A stretch of DNA of 31,589 nt from a virus. The notes under the pieces were generated by a model. The model did no database searches, had not been told where the DNA came from, and saw nothing but the letters and a program-made list of their open reading frames with translations. Location: the IMG/VR virus record IMGVR_UViG_3300025120_000296, positions 1 through 31,589 of that record. One strand, given 5' to 3'. Below are positions 1-6,582 of the stretch, in pieces. The position numbers and the translations under genes are program-made. How positions within the stretch are numbered: position 1 is the stretch's first letter; each line of letters begins with the position of its first letter.

Positions 1-321
1 GTTAATACTCTTCGTGAACAGTTGGAAGATCTCAATTTATTCAATGCAAAGCTTTTGTATGTTAACAAATTGTTGCAAAACAAAAGCCTGAACGAGAGTC
101 AGAAAAAGTCTGTTATTAAGGCTTTGGATGAAGCACAATCTTTGACTGAAGCAAAATCTTTGTATAAGTCACTAACTGAAACGTTTAGTCGTAGTGGAAA
201 GAAAACAATCTCAGAATCTCGTGTTCTTGGTAGTTCTTCTCGACCAACTACTTCTTCTCAGTCAAACGCAACATCATCTAACAATGAGTTAGGTAGATGG
301 CAACGTTTGGCCGGTTTATAA
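1..321 (+). CDS. 22: Prohead core scaffold protein, gp22-like (3' part only)
   Basis: The reading frame is open from base 1 and ends at TAA 319-321, so only the last 106 codons are present; a TTG at 22 is not a convincing start. The visible part is helical and charged. It contains the stretch NLFNAKLLYVNKLLQ, which resembles the C-terminal region of gp22-type scaffolds of marine T4-like phages, and a low-complexity Ser/Thr tail. Several L-x-E triplets (LRE, LNE, LTE twice) fit a protein destroyed by the gp21 prohead protease, which cuts after (I/L)-x-E. It sits immediately upstream of the major capsid gene, the T4 order 21-22-23. Family assignment is from pattern recognition plus position. 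The N-terminal part lies outside the window. Confidence 0.75.
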   Translation, partial: VNTLREQLEDLNLFNAKLLYVNKLLQNKSLNESQKKSVIKALDEAQSLTEAKSLYKSLTETFSRSGKKTISESRVLGSSSRPTTSSQSNATSSNNELGRWQRLAGL

Positions 322-325
322 AATA
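317..325 (+). promoter_or_regulatory. Possible late promoter of the major capsid gene
   Basis: TATAAAATA overlaps the stop of the scaffold gene, 39 bases before the capsid ATG. It is one base longer than the T4 late promoter core TATAAATA, and the same nine bases recur at 3112. T4 gene 23 also has its own strong late promoter. AT-rich background makes chance occurrence possible. Confidence 0.35.
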
Positions 326-363
326 AATAAGAAACTCAAGCTATTCAAAAAAGGAGAATTAAT

Positions 364-2292
364 ATGAGTAAGTCATTTACATTGGGTCAGTTGACTGAAG
401 GAATTCGTGATCGTCACGTAGGCCAAGAGTCATCTAGAATTCAAGAAAAGTGGACCAGAACAGGTCTTCTTCGTGGCCTTCAAAGTCACAATCGTGAAAC
501 CATGTCACGTCTACTTGAGAACCAAGCAGCTCAAGTACTTCGTGAAGCAAACACTTTAGGATCTGGTGGTTCTGATAGTGGACAAATCGATGGATTTTCT
601 AACATCGCATTTCCAATCGTTCGTCGTGTATTCGGTGGATTGGTTGCTAATGAACTAGTTTCCATTCAACCCATGTCTCTTCCAAGTGGACTTCTTTTCT
701 ACTTAGACTATACATACGGTCAAGACGTTGGTGGTGATTCTTCTAACGGTGCAGGAACAAATGTAACGTATGAGCAAGGACAATCACTTTACGGTAACCC
801 AGCTGGTGCTTCTGTTCGAACTGGTGCAAATGCAACCGGTGGTCAGTACGACTTAGTTGGTACTTCATACAGTCAAGTTCACGGATCAAGATATATGCGT
901 GGTGCAAGATCTGCTGCAGACGCTGCTGGTACTTCTACACTATTAGCTTCTGGTGCTTTTGGTGGAGGTAATACACAATCTTACGCTGTGAGTGCTGCAG
1001 TTACAACTTCAGGTTCTGATGGTCGATTGCTTCAATTTGACCCACAGATTGTCTCTGATATTGAAAACAATGGTGGACGATATCAATTCCTTATTCTGTC
1101 AGCTAGTGAATTTACATCAGAAACATCTGGTCACGGTGGCGCTAGATTAGATCCAACACAAATCAAGTCACTTGCTCTTGTAACTGATCAACTTAGCAGT
1201 CAATTAGGTCTTAACGATATTCCATCTACAATTCAAGCTGGTAACGGTGTCAAGAACATTAGACGCCTTAATCAGTTAGGAACTTTTGCTAATAACGTTT
1301 TTACTCCTGATGCACTTAAGGAACTTTCTGATGCTAACGCAGCTATTTTAGTTGTAGTATCTGGTTCTCACAAACAAACAGCAGCAAGAAGACCTGGTTT
1401 AACCGGTTCATTTGTAATTCAAGATTCAGTTTCATCAGCTGGTGGTACTGGTGGTACGTTGACTATCCCAACTTTCGAGTCGAATTTCGCATCAACACCG
1501 ACTCCGATCATCCCAGAAATTGATATTAAGATTGAGTCGATTGCTGTGACAGCTACGACACGTAAGTTAAGAGCACGTTGGTCTCCAGAACTTGCTCAAG
1601 ATCTTAACGCATATCACTCAATGGATGCCGAAGTTGAATTGACTCAGATCCTTTCTGAACAAATTGCACTTGAAATCGATCGTGAGATTCTAAATGATCT
1701 TCTTACAGAAGCAAAAGGTGCTAACTTCTTCTGGTCACGTTCACCTGGTAAGTTTGTTAACAAGCAAAACGGTAATGCAGTAAATCTCGTGAGCACATTA
1801 TCAACTGGACCTCAGTTTACTGGTACAGTTCGTGAGTGGTATGAAACTCTTGTTGAAACCATTATCGATGTTGCTAATGAGATTCACAGAAAGACTCTTC
1901 GTGGTTCTGCTAACTTTATCGTGGTTTCACCTGAAGTTGCTACTATCTTCGAAGCTTCTGTATTGTACAAGCCTTCAATTAAGATTGATGGTCAAGGTCA
2001 AGTTGCAATGTCAAGCATTGGTGCTGAGTCTATTGGTACTCTTTCTAACAGGTTTACTGTTTACAAGGATCCTTACTTCCCACGCAACAAGATTCTTGTA
2101 GGTTACAAAGGTGGTTCATATCTTGAGTCTGGATACGTCTATGCTCCATATGTACCGTTGATTGTAACACCAACAATCTTCGCACCAGAAGACTTTACAC
2201 CAAGAAAAGGTGTAATGACTCGTTACGGAAAGAAAATGGTTCGCGCCGATTTCTACGGAACAGTTACTTGTATGGATATGGATATTATCTAA
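364..2292 (+). CDS. 23: Major capsid protein, gp23-like
   Basis: This 642-residue protein builds the T4-type capsid shell. An AAGGAG ribosome binding site lies 8 bases before the ATG. Conserved gp23 features include the N-terminal propeptide with a predicted gp21 cut at L59-R60-E61|A62 (T4 cuts at E65), the segment TTRKLRARWSPELAQDL near residue 395, MDAEVELTQILSEQIALEIDRE after it, and near the C-terminus YKGG followed by YVYAPYVPL and TRYGKKM. The mature form would be about 581 residues, against about 456 in T4. The extra length lies between about residues 125 and 390, in Gly/Ser/Thr-rich sequence where T4 gp23 carries its insertion domain. No gp24-type vertex gene follows in the window. 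Confidence 0.96.
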   Translation: MSKSFTLGQLTEGIRDRHVGQESSRIQEKWTRTGLLRGLQSHNRETMSRLLENQAAQVLREANTLGSGGSDSGQIDGFSNIAFPIVRRVFGGLVANELVSIQPMSLPSGLLFYLDYTYGQDVGGDSSNGAGTNVTYEQGQSLYGNPAGASVRTGANATGGQYDLVGTSYSQVHGSRYMRGARSAADAAGTSTLLASGAFGGGNTQSYAVSAAVTTSGSDGRLLQFDPQIVSDIENNGGRYQFLILSASEFTSETSGHGGARLDPTQIKSLALVTDQLSSQLGLNDIPSTIQAGNGVKNIRRLNQLGTFANNVFTPDALKELSDANAAILVVVSGSHKQTAARRPGLTGSFVIQDSVSSAGGTGGTLTIPTFESNFASTPTPIIPEIDIKIESIAVTATTRKLRARWSPELAQDLNAYHSMDAEVELTQILSEQIALEIDREILNDLLTEAKGANFFWSRSPGKFVNKQNGNAVNLVSTLSTGPQFTGTVREWYETLVETIIDVANEIHRKTLRGSANFIVVSPEVATIFEASVLYKPSIKIDGQGQVAMSSIGAESIGTLSNRFTVYKDPYFPRNKILVGYKGGSYLESGYVYAPYVPLIVTPTIFAPEDFTPRKGVMTRYGKKMVRADFYGTVTCMDMDII

Positions 2293-2318
2293 TCCAGACA
2301 CCTTTTGGTGAGTCTTAC

Positions 2319-2351
2319 AAGAGGCGTCTTCTTCGGGAGGCGTCTTTTTTT
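2319..2351 (+). terminator. Rho-independent terminator after the capsid gene
   Basis: A 13-bp stem (5' arm 2319-2331, 3' arm 2336-2348, with G-U pairs) closes on a UUCG tetraloop and runs into a T tract. The two arms also look like a direct repeat of GAGGCGTC because G-U wobble allows the near-same sequence to pair. It would separate capsid mRNA from the accessory genes. Confidence 0.9.
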
Positions 2352-2415
2352 GTATTTTTTATATGTTTGGAAAAACAAGACATAATTAATAAAGATAACA
2401 ACTTTTGGAGATAGA

Positions 2416-2808
2416 ATGAAATTAAATAGAAAACAAATTAGGTCGCTAATTATGGAAGAGTTAACAACGTCAAATAGAAGAAAACCGTTAAACGAAGGCA
2501 TATTTTCAACTGTTGCACTTGTTGCATTAGGTGCCACTGCAATCGCTGGATATCTAGGCTTATCAATTATACAATTTGAAATCCAACTTGATGCGATGAT
2601 TGAAAACGATACAGAAATGCAAAGATTGCTAGCAGAGATAGGAACTTTAGTAAAAGATAATCCTGACATGTCGCCTACTGACGTCGCTGACATGGCAGCG
2701 AGAAATGATCAAAGAGTAGCTGAAAGAATGCAAGAGCTAATAAACATGCTGAATAGAAGCCGTGCTCAAGCAGAGCGAGAGTTCAACCGTGATCACCCTG
2801 GTTTTTAA
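2416..2808 (+). CDS. Tagged membrane-segment protein, putative internal head protein
   Basis: No family recognised. The 130-residue protein starts at an ATG preceded by TTTTGGAG. Its first 14 residues, MKLNRKQIRSLIME, match the tag shared by the genes at 6546, 6845, 8224, 8638 and 8941 and end in the gp21-type site I12-M13-E14|E15. A second site, L25-N26-E27|G28, lies just before a hydrophobic segment (about 29-52) that looks like one transmembrane helix. The remainder is a charged, Gln/Glu/Arg-rich helix (about 60-125). I infer that it enters the prohead, is clipped at one or both sites, and may reach the host membrane on injection; that last step is speculation. It overlaps the convergent gene at 2805-3035 by 4 bases. 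Confidence 0.8.
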   Translation: MKLNRKQIRSLIMEELTTSNRRKPLNEGIFSTVALVALGATAIAGYLGLSIIQFEIQLDAMIENDTEMQRLLAEIGTLVKDNPDMSPTDVADMAARNDQRVAERMQELINMLNRSRAQAEREFNRDHPGF

Positions 2809-3035
2809 ACAGAAAACTTATTAATAAAGTCTTTTGTTTGTAGCGAAATTCTACCGTCATCAGCCCATTTTACTTTGTAGCATCTAGATTTGTAGTCTGA
2901 TGTAATAATTTCTATTTGTGTTCTATTGCCGTATAGGTTTAAGTTAACTATTTGACCCACAGTAAATTTGTTTCTTTTGTAAATTTTAATCGCTACTGAA
3001 AAGAAGTTAGTAACGTATTGGATGAAGTTTTGCAT
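2805..3035 (-). CDS. Small basic hypothetical protein
   Basis: A 76-residue reverse-strand protein with an AAGGA-type ribosome binding site (AAGGAAATAAAT then ATG). Residues 24-70 (FTVGQIVNLNLYGNRTQ onward, then YKVKWADDG) alternate polar and hydrophobic residues around Gly turns, as in small SH3-like beta barrels. No family is recognised. It is convergent with the tagged membrane protein and overlaps it at the stop codons. Reverse orientation in a late module suggests an independently acquired small gene (moron). Confidence 0.6.
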   Translation of the reverse strand: MQNFIQYVTNFFSVAIKIYKRNKFTVGQIVNLNLYGNRTQIEIITSDYKSRCYKVKWADDGRISLQTKDFINKFSV

Positions 3036-3111
3036 ATTTATTTCCTTGTGTTGTTCTATTATATTATAATACAGTTATCCATCAGTTGCACTTTACATAA
3101 AAAACATACAT

Positions 3112-3120
3112 TATAAAATA
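3112..3120 (+). promoter_or_regulatory. Possible late promoter
   Basis: TATAAAATA repeats the motif found before the capsid gene, 53 bases ahead of the next ATG. A stem-loop at 3122-3140 begins right after it, so a transcript would start with that hairpin. The region 3036-3173 holds no gene. Confidence 0.35.
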
Positions 3121-3121
3121 T

Positions 3122-3140
3122 ATTGTGCCTAACGCACAAT
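3122..3140 (+). repeat. 7-bp inverted repeat (5' leader hairpin or operator)
   Basis: ATTGTGC, a 5-base loop CTAAC, then GCACAAT: a perfect 7-bp inverted repeat. It lies between the TATAAAATA motif and the AAGGAG site of the 3174 gene. No T run follows, so it is not a terminator. It could be a 5'-end mRNA stabiliser or a protein site. Confidence 0.5.
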
Positions 3141-3173
3141 TTACACACATTACATACACGAAAAGGAGAAAAT

Positions 3174-3386
3174 ATGAGTAGTAAACCATTTGAACTTAGA
3201 GCCGGACTGCTAGGGCAAGCGCAAACAATTTTACAAAACAAATATCATCAAGAATATGAAAAGCTTCGTTATCTTTGTGACAAAGACCTGCTTGACGCAA
3301 CAAAAGCCACTTGGCCAAAAATGCCAACTTCTGATGAGATTATTGCTGAGGCAGAAAAATTATATAAGTTTGTACAAACTAAGTAA
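3174..3386 (+). CDS. Conserved short phage protein of the head region
   Basis: A 70-residue protein. I chose the ATG at 3174 because AAAAGGAG lies 6 bases before it; an earlier in-frame ATG at 3123 would put the ribosome site inside the gene. The start (MSSKPFELRAGLLGQAQ) and end (DEIIAEAEKLYKFVQ) are of a kind I recall as common in small ORFs near capsid genes of marine T4-like phages, of unknown function. It is predicted as two or three helices. There is no tag, membrane segment or metal motif. Confidence 0.85.
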   Translation: MSSKPFELRAGLLGQAQTILQNKYHQEYEKLRYLCDKDLLDATKATWPKMPTSDEIIAEAEKLYKFVQTK

Positions 3387-3434
3387 TTTTATTATATGCT
3401 TAATAGAGAGTATAGTTACTAATAGGAGGTAGCT

Positions 3435-4085
3435 ATGCTCTTTTTATATTTTTTATTAACTTTTGCGCTAGGGCAAGAATCTGAAATAGTCGTGGAAGCT
3501 GACGAAAGTATTGTTGTCGAGGCACACAAAGATTTAGAACTATATGTTGCACCAATAACAATGGAAATACATTCAACTGAAGTTGAGGCGATCATCAATA
3601 AACAATCGACGTTTAGGTACGCTTCTACTTACTGGCGAAATGCTAAGTTTAAGAATGAAAGAGGCATATACGAGCCAGTCACAATGCACTCAGATATAAA
3701 AGTATATAACATCGATACTATCGAGTACGTTTGGGACAACTGCAATTATAAGCGTGATGCTAAAAAGTGCGCGTACTTAAACAACCACATGCTACTTGAA
3801 ACTCACATAACAGTCGATGATCATCAAATTGTTGTTAATATGATGTTGTACCGGTCAGACTTGACTGTGATAAGCGCATCAACATACACTAGTCAATCAA
3901 AAATTAGATGGATTAAACAACAAGAGCAGACTGTTATTATGCAATCTGGTCTTATGGGCAATCAGACTATAGTGCACACACCTAAAGAAGAATTACCACT
4001 TAAGTGGTTAATACCCACAAACTTAATGGAAAAACATATTTCTCAGGCAGCAATAAGAATATTTGCCGGAGCAAAGCTTAATTAA
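3435..4085 (+). CDS. Predicted exported protein of unknown function
   Basis: A 216-residue protein with a strong site (AGGAGGT) 5 bases from the ATG. The first 13 residues (MLFLYFLLTFALG) are hydrophobic and end in small residues, like a signal peptide cleaved before Gln14, although the usual positive N-terminal charge is missing. Acidic repeats follow (EIVVEADESIVVEAHKDLEL). The rest looks beta-rich (residues about 40-210), with two Cys (in DNCNYKRDAKKCAY) that could form a disulfide after export. No family is recognised. Phage-coded exported proteins often act at the host envelope during late infection (lysis, exclusion), but nothing here shows which. It overlaps the convergent HExxH gene by 8 bases. 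Confidence 0.75.
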   Translation: MLFLYFLLTFALGQESEIVVEADESIVVEAHKDLELYVAPITMEIHSTEVEAIINKQSTFRYASTYWRNAKFKNERGIYEPVTMHSDIKVYNIDTIEYVWDNCNYKRDAKKCAYLNNHMLLETHITVDDHQIVVNMMLYRSDLTVISASTYTSQSKIRWIKQQEQTVIMQSGLMGNQTIVHTPKEELPLKWLIPTNLMEKHISQAAIRIFAGAKLN

Positions 4086-4419
4086 TATATTGGCGCCAAG
4101 CGTGACGCTCTCTTTTAATAAGATAATCCTCATCATACATTTTTCTGTATGCTTCTTGTTCAAACGGTATGTTCATGTAAGCTTCGTCATTAGTCATTCC
4201 TTTAACTTTACCTTTTAACCAATACCATACATAGAGAATATAAAAGAATATCACCAGAAGCTCTCTCTGCTGCTCTATGTGTATTATTTCATGTCTTATC
4301 GTCACGTCTGACATTTTATTACGTGATATGATAAAAGGAAAAAGAGTAATCGCACTGATACTGATAAAAAGTGAAAGATATTTTGGAATGTTGCTGTTTT
4401 GTATGATAATAGGTTTCAT
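4078..4419 (-). CDS. Small membrane-associated HExxH protein (putative zinc metallopeptidase)
   Basis: A 113-residue reverse-strand protein with AGGAG 8 bases before the ATG. It has two hydrophobic segments (about 13-32 and 54-69) flanking H43-E44-I-I-H47, the zinc-binding signature of metallopeptidases. A downstream Glu (E87 or E89 in IPFEQEAY) could be the third ligand. I recall similar short proteins with a hydrophobic N-terminus, HExxH and FExEAY in bacterial genomes, usually without assigned function, so activity is not shown. Its orientation and its place between two forward genes suggest a moron gene. The ends of this gene and the exported protein overlap tail to tail. Confidence 0.8.
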   Translation of the reverse strand: MKPIIIQNSNIPKYLSLFISISAITLFPFIISRNKMSDVTIRHEIIHIEQQRELLVIFFYILYVWYWLKGKVKGMTNDEAYMNIPFEQEAYRKMYDEDYLIKRERHAWRQYIN

Positions 4420-4490
4420 TGTATTTCTCCTGTAAACTTTGACTCACTACTGTATAATTATTAACGTCATACAAAAATACGGAGGTTATG

Positions 4491-4697
4491 ATGCCAATAA
4501 AAAAGACAGCAGCAGAAGAATGTTGCGCAAAATGTGAAAAAGATATTGCAGCGCTTAGAAAAGAAGTTGCTGCTCTAAAGAAAGAGCTTTCAAAGAATTC
4601 AGCAAGTGGTGCAGACCCTAGAGTGGATATGTTAATTGAGGCTTTAAAATCACAACACCCAAGAACACAAAAACATTTAGAAAACAAAGGTTTATAA
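4491..4697 (+). CDS. Small Cys-rich coiled-coil protein
   Basis: A 68-residue protein. ATG 4488 lies only 2 bases after GGAGG, whereas ATG 4491 has 5 bases, so 4491 is preferred. The N-terminus has a Cys cluster (E-C-C-A-K-C), followed by a heptad-type coiled coil (about 16-38: DIAALRKEVAALKKEL) and a short tail. The cluster could bind a metal or link subunits, but three Cys alone do not define a site. Short Cys plus coiled-coil ORFs are seen in other marine phage structural regions. The function is unknown. It is divergent from the HExxH gene across 71 bases. Confidence 0.8.
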   Translation: MPIKKTAAEECCAKCEKDIAALRKEVAALKKELSKNSASGADPRVDMLIEALKSQHPRTQKHLENKGL

Positions 4698-4704
4698 GGA
4701 TATA

Positions 4705-4712
4705 TATAAACA
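4705..4712 (+). promoter_or_regulatory. Possible late promoter before the paralog pair
   Basis: TATAAACA, one base from the T4 late core TATAAATA, is followed within 4 bases by the stem at 4716-4754 and then by the gene at 4789. Weak on its own. Confidence 0.3.
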
Positions 4713-4715
4713 GGC

Positions 4716-4754
4716 CCGACACAAAGCATAAAGACGACCCCACCGTCGTGTCGG
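4716..4754 (+). promoter_or_regulatory. Structured 5' leader: nested hairpin
   Basis: CCGACAC (4716-4722) pairs with GTGTCGG (4748-4754), and GACG (4733-4736) pairs with CGTC (4744-4747). The two 3' arms are contiguous; the 5' arms are split by a 10-base bulge. No T tract follows, so this is a leader structure and not a simple terminator. It is clearly GC-richer than its surroundings. Confidence 0.6.
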
Positions 4755-4788
4755 AATCTTGTGGACAAGTATCTCAATGGAGGAAATT

Positions 4789-5334
4789 ATGCCAAAAGTA
4801 AGTTATACGGCCGCAAAGGGTCTTATTCAAGAAACTGGGGCCGGCTTTGACGTTAACGGTTCAAAAAATTCAAACGTATTAGTTCGCTCAGCAGTAACTG
4901 CTCATGATCTATCATCTGTAAATGAAGATTTAACTGTTATCTACACGGGAACAATGGACGGTGCAGTTACACTGCCACAAGCAACAGCAGCAAATACTGG
5001 GATGGTAATCAAGCTATTGCATTCTGTTGATGGTGGTAATTCTGCAGTATCGATTGGTTTTCTAAATTCTGGTTCTACTGTTATGTTTGGAACAATTTTA
5101 TTGTTATCAGATAATGCTGCAGCCGCACCCGATGCTGTTGCTTTGGCTAACAATGCAAAAGTAATTACACGTGATGCGAATGCTACCGACAAAGCAGGAG
5201 GAGCACAAGGGTCACAATATACATTTACGTACTTAGGTGCAAATTTAGTTCATTGCGAAGCGATTGGTGTTGGTGCTGGTGGTCTTACACCTGCAGCTGC
5301 CGCCGGTGCTTCATCTGCAACAGGTATTTCATAA
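4789..5334 (+). CDS. Beta-rich virion-type protein, paralog 1
   Basis: A 181-residue protein. ATG 4789 follows GGAGG with good spacing; an in-frame ATG at 4759 has no site. It is a close paralog of the next gene: by eye about 80% of the first 80 residues match (MPKVSY, GSKNSNV, SSVNED, YTGTMDG-VTLP, NTGMVIKLLHSVD), the middle diverges, and the end matches again (YTFTYLGA, AAGASSATGI). The Thr/Gly-rich, beta-like sequence with a TLP-(Q/N)-AT segment is typical of phage surface, decoration or fibre-type proteins. I infer a capsid decoration or accessory virion protein. The GC-rich structured leader and strong site suggest high expression. Confidence 0.85.
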   Translation: MPKVSYTAAKGLIQETGAGFDVNGSKNSNVLVRSAVTAHDLSSVNEDLTVIYTGTMDGAVTLPQATAANTGMVIKLLHSVDGGNSAVSIGFLNSGSTVMFGTILLLSDNAAAAPDAVALANNAKVITRDANATDKAGGAQGSQYTFTYLGANLVHCEAIGVGAGGLTPAAAAGASSATGIS

Positions 5335-5349
5335 TTAGAGGAGTAAATT

Positions 5350-5895
5350 ATGCCAAAAGTAAGCTATAACGCTAGTCAAGGTCTAATCCAGCAAAACGGT
5401 TCCGGATTCGATCTTAACGGTTCAAAAAATTCTAATGTCATTGTACGTTCTGCAACAACAGATCATAATCTATCATCTGTAAATGAAGATACAACCGTTG
5501 TTTATACAGGAACAATGGACGGTGTAGTTACACTTCCTAATGCGACTGCTAGTAACACAGGAATGGTGATTAAGTTATTGCATTCTGTCGACAGCTCTAA
5601 CACTGAAAGAAAAGTTGGGGTTGCAAATGGAACGCCCCAAACAACTATTTCCGGAACGATTACTTTAATATCTGCAGATGCAACGGATTTGCATGATCAA
5701 GAGGCGTTACTTAACAATGCTGAATGTATTTTGCGCGATGCTAATGCAGTTAATCGAGCGGGTGGCGGGCAAGGAACTTCCTATACTTTTACCTATCTTG
5801 GCGCCCAAAAAATACATTGTAAAGCGCTAGGTGTTGTTAACGGTAGTCAGACACCAAACTTGGCCGCTGGTGCTTCATCTGCAACAGGTATATAA
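5350..5895 (+). CDS. Beta-rich virion-type protein, paralog 2
   Basis: A 181-residue tandem copy of the preceding gene, 15 bases downstream, with its own GGAG site. The N-terminal 80 residues and the last 40 are similar to copy 1. Residues about 82-125 are divergent (SSNTERKVGVANG region), as expected if the centre is an exposed variable face. No catalytic motif is visible. The two genes share one leader and end at the terminator at 5923, so they form a two-gene transcription unit. The role as a decoration or fibre-like structural protein is inferred from composition and position only. Confidence 0.85.
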   Translation: MPKVSYNASQGLIQQNGSGFDLNGSKNSNVIVRSATTDHNLSSVNEDTTVVYTGTMDGVVTLPNATASNTGMVIKLLHSVDSSNTERKVGVANGTPQTTISGTITLISADATDLHDQEALLNNAECILRDANAVNRAGGGQGTSYTFTYLGAQKIHCKALGVVNGSQTPNLAAGASSATGI

Positions 5896-5922
5896 TCGTT
5901 AATTAAAAGTTTAATTGTTATT

Positions 5923-5953
5923 AAAAGCACTCTTTTGAGTGCTTTTTTATTTT
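5923..5953 (+). terminator. Rho-independent terminator after the paralog pair
   Basis: A perfect 10-bp stem (AAAAGCACTC, loop TTTT, GAGTGCTTTT) runs into further T residues. It ends the 4789-5895 unit. Confidence 0.93.
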
Positions 5954-5962
5954 ATATTAAAT

Positions 5963-5974
5963 CAGACCGGTCTG
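5963..5974. repeat. 12-bp perfect palindrome
   Basis: CAGACCGGTCTG reads the same on both strands and has no loop. It lies 10 bases after the terminator and about 44 bases before the membrane protein gene. The form suits a dimeric DNA-binding protein. No repressor is encoded in the window. Confidence 0.45.
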
Positions 5975-6017
5975 GCTTTTCAGGGTAAAATAACCTACTT
6001 ATATACATCACTCGGAT

Positions 6018-6440
6018 ATGATTATGAAGATTGTTTTTGCTATCGCACTTTTGTTTACATGTCACATACTAGCATGGCTACAAGTTAACGGCCCTATTTT
6101 TAATGACTGGTGGAAGGATAATATGCTAATTAGTGCGTTTATTGTATCACCAATAATATTTTGGTGTAGCATTACATACTGGACGATAACATACGAATGG
6201 CTCCAAGCTGTTTGGTCAGTAAAATTTATAGCATACGGCGTAAATATTGTAGTTTTTTCAATTTGTGCCTACTATTTTCTTGGTGAGTCGTTATTTACTA
6301 TTAGGAACGTTGTTAGTATCATATTTGCAACGTTAATGATATTATCACAAGCATATCTACCAAAAACGAGCATATTTAGTGTCGAACAAAAAGCCCCAGA
6401 AAACATCAATAATGACAATGTTACTAGTCGTACTGATTAG
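6018..6440 (+). CDS. Integral membrane protein, four predicted helices
   Basis: A 140-residue protein with hydrophobic segments near residues 4-22, 36-56, 68-88 and 94-112, and a polar tail. Neither ATG 6018 nor ATG 6024 has a clear ribosome site; 6018 is the longer choice. Small proteins with a Trp-rich first loop (VNGPIFNDWW) and a YFLGE motif before the last helix resemble a DMT/EamA-like half-transporter type that I recall from marine phages and bacteria. Its role in infection is unknown. It follows a terminator and palindrome, so it may have its own promoter. It overlaps the next small ORF. Confidence 0.8.
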   Translation: MIMKIVFAIALLFTCHILAWLQVNGPIFNDWWKDNMLISAFIVSPIIFWCSITYWTITYEWLQAVWSVKFIAYGVNIVVFSICAYYFLGESLFTIRNVVSIIFATLMILSQAYLPKTSIFSVEQKAPENINNDNVTSRTD

Positions 6441-6582
6441 TATTTGGCTTGGCTACGAGTTTTTACGATACGATATTGAATGTTTCTGGAGAAAATACAG
6501 GATTGATGAGATAATTAATAACATCTATAATAAAGGAGTAGAGCTATGTCGTCGATTAATAGAGATAAAATCAGAAAATTAA
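6412..6582 (+). CDS. Possible small single-pass membrane protein
   Basis: Starting at ATG 6412 (the more upstream GTG 6379 is possible), this gives 57 residues: a hydrophobic segment at about 2-17 and a charged, Arg/Lys/Glu-rich tail. It overlaps the previous gene by 29 bases and the next by 37. There is no good ribosome site, but translational coupling to the gene ending at 6440 is possible. The membrane-helix-then-charged-tail layout is found in small phage proteins such as holin and spanin partners. It has no specific motif, so it may not be a real gene. Confidence 0.4.
   Translation: MTMLLVVLISIWLGYEFLRYDIECFWRKYRIDEIINNIYNKGVELCRRLIEIKSEN

Noticed and set aside
2321-2348. Direct repeat of GAGGCGTC
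   Set aside because: Explained as the two arms of a G-U containing terminator stem with a UUCG loop.
2289-2693. 134-codon - strand frame over the terminator
   Set aside because: Crosses the strong terminator and the tagged membrane protein; no ribosome site.
4439-4458. TTGACT and TATAAT resembling a sigma70 promoter before the Cys/coiled-coil gene
   Set aside because: The spacing is only 8 bases, far from about 17, and no other good -35 is present.
4319-4777. 152-codon - strand frame
   Set aside because: It would overlap the HExxH gene, the divergent intergenic region and the Cys/coiled-coil gene, all better supported by ribosome sites.
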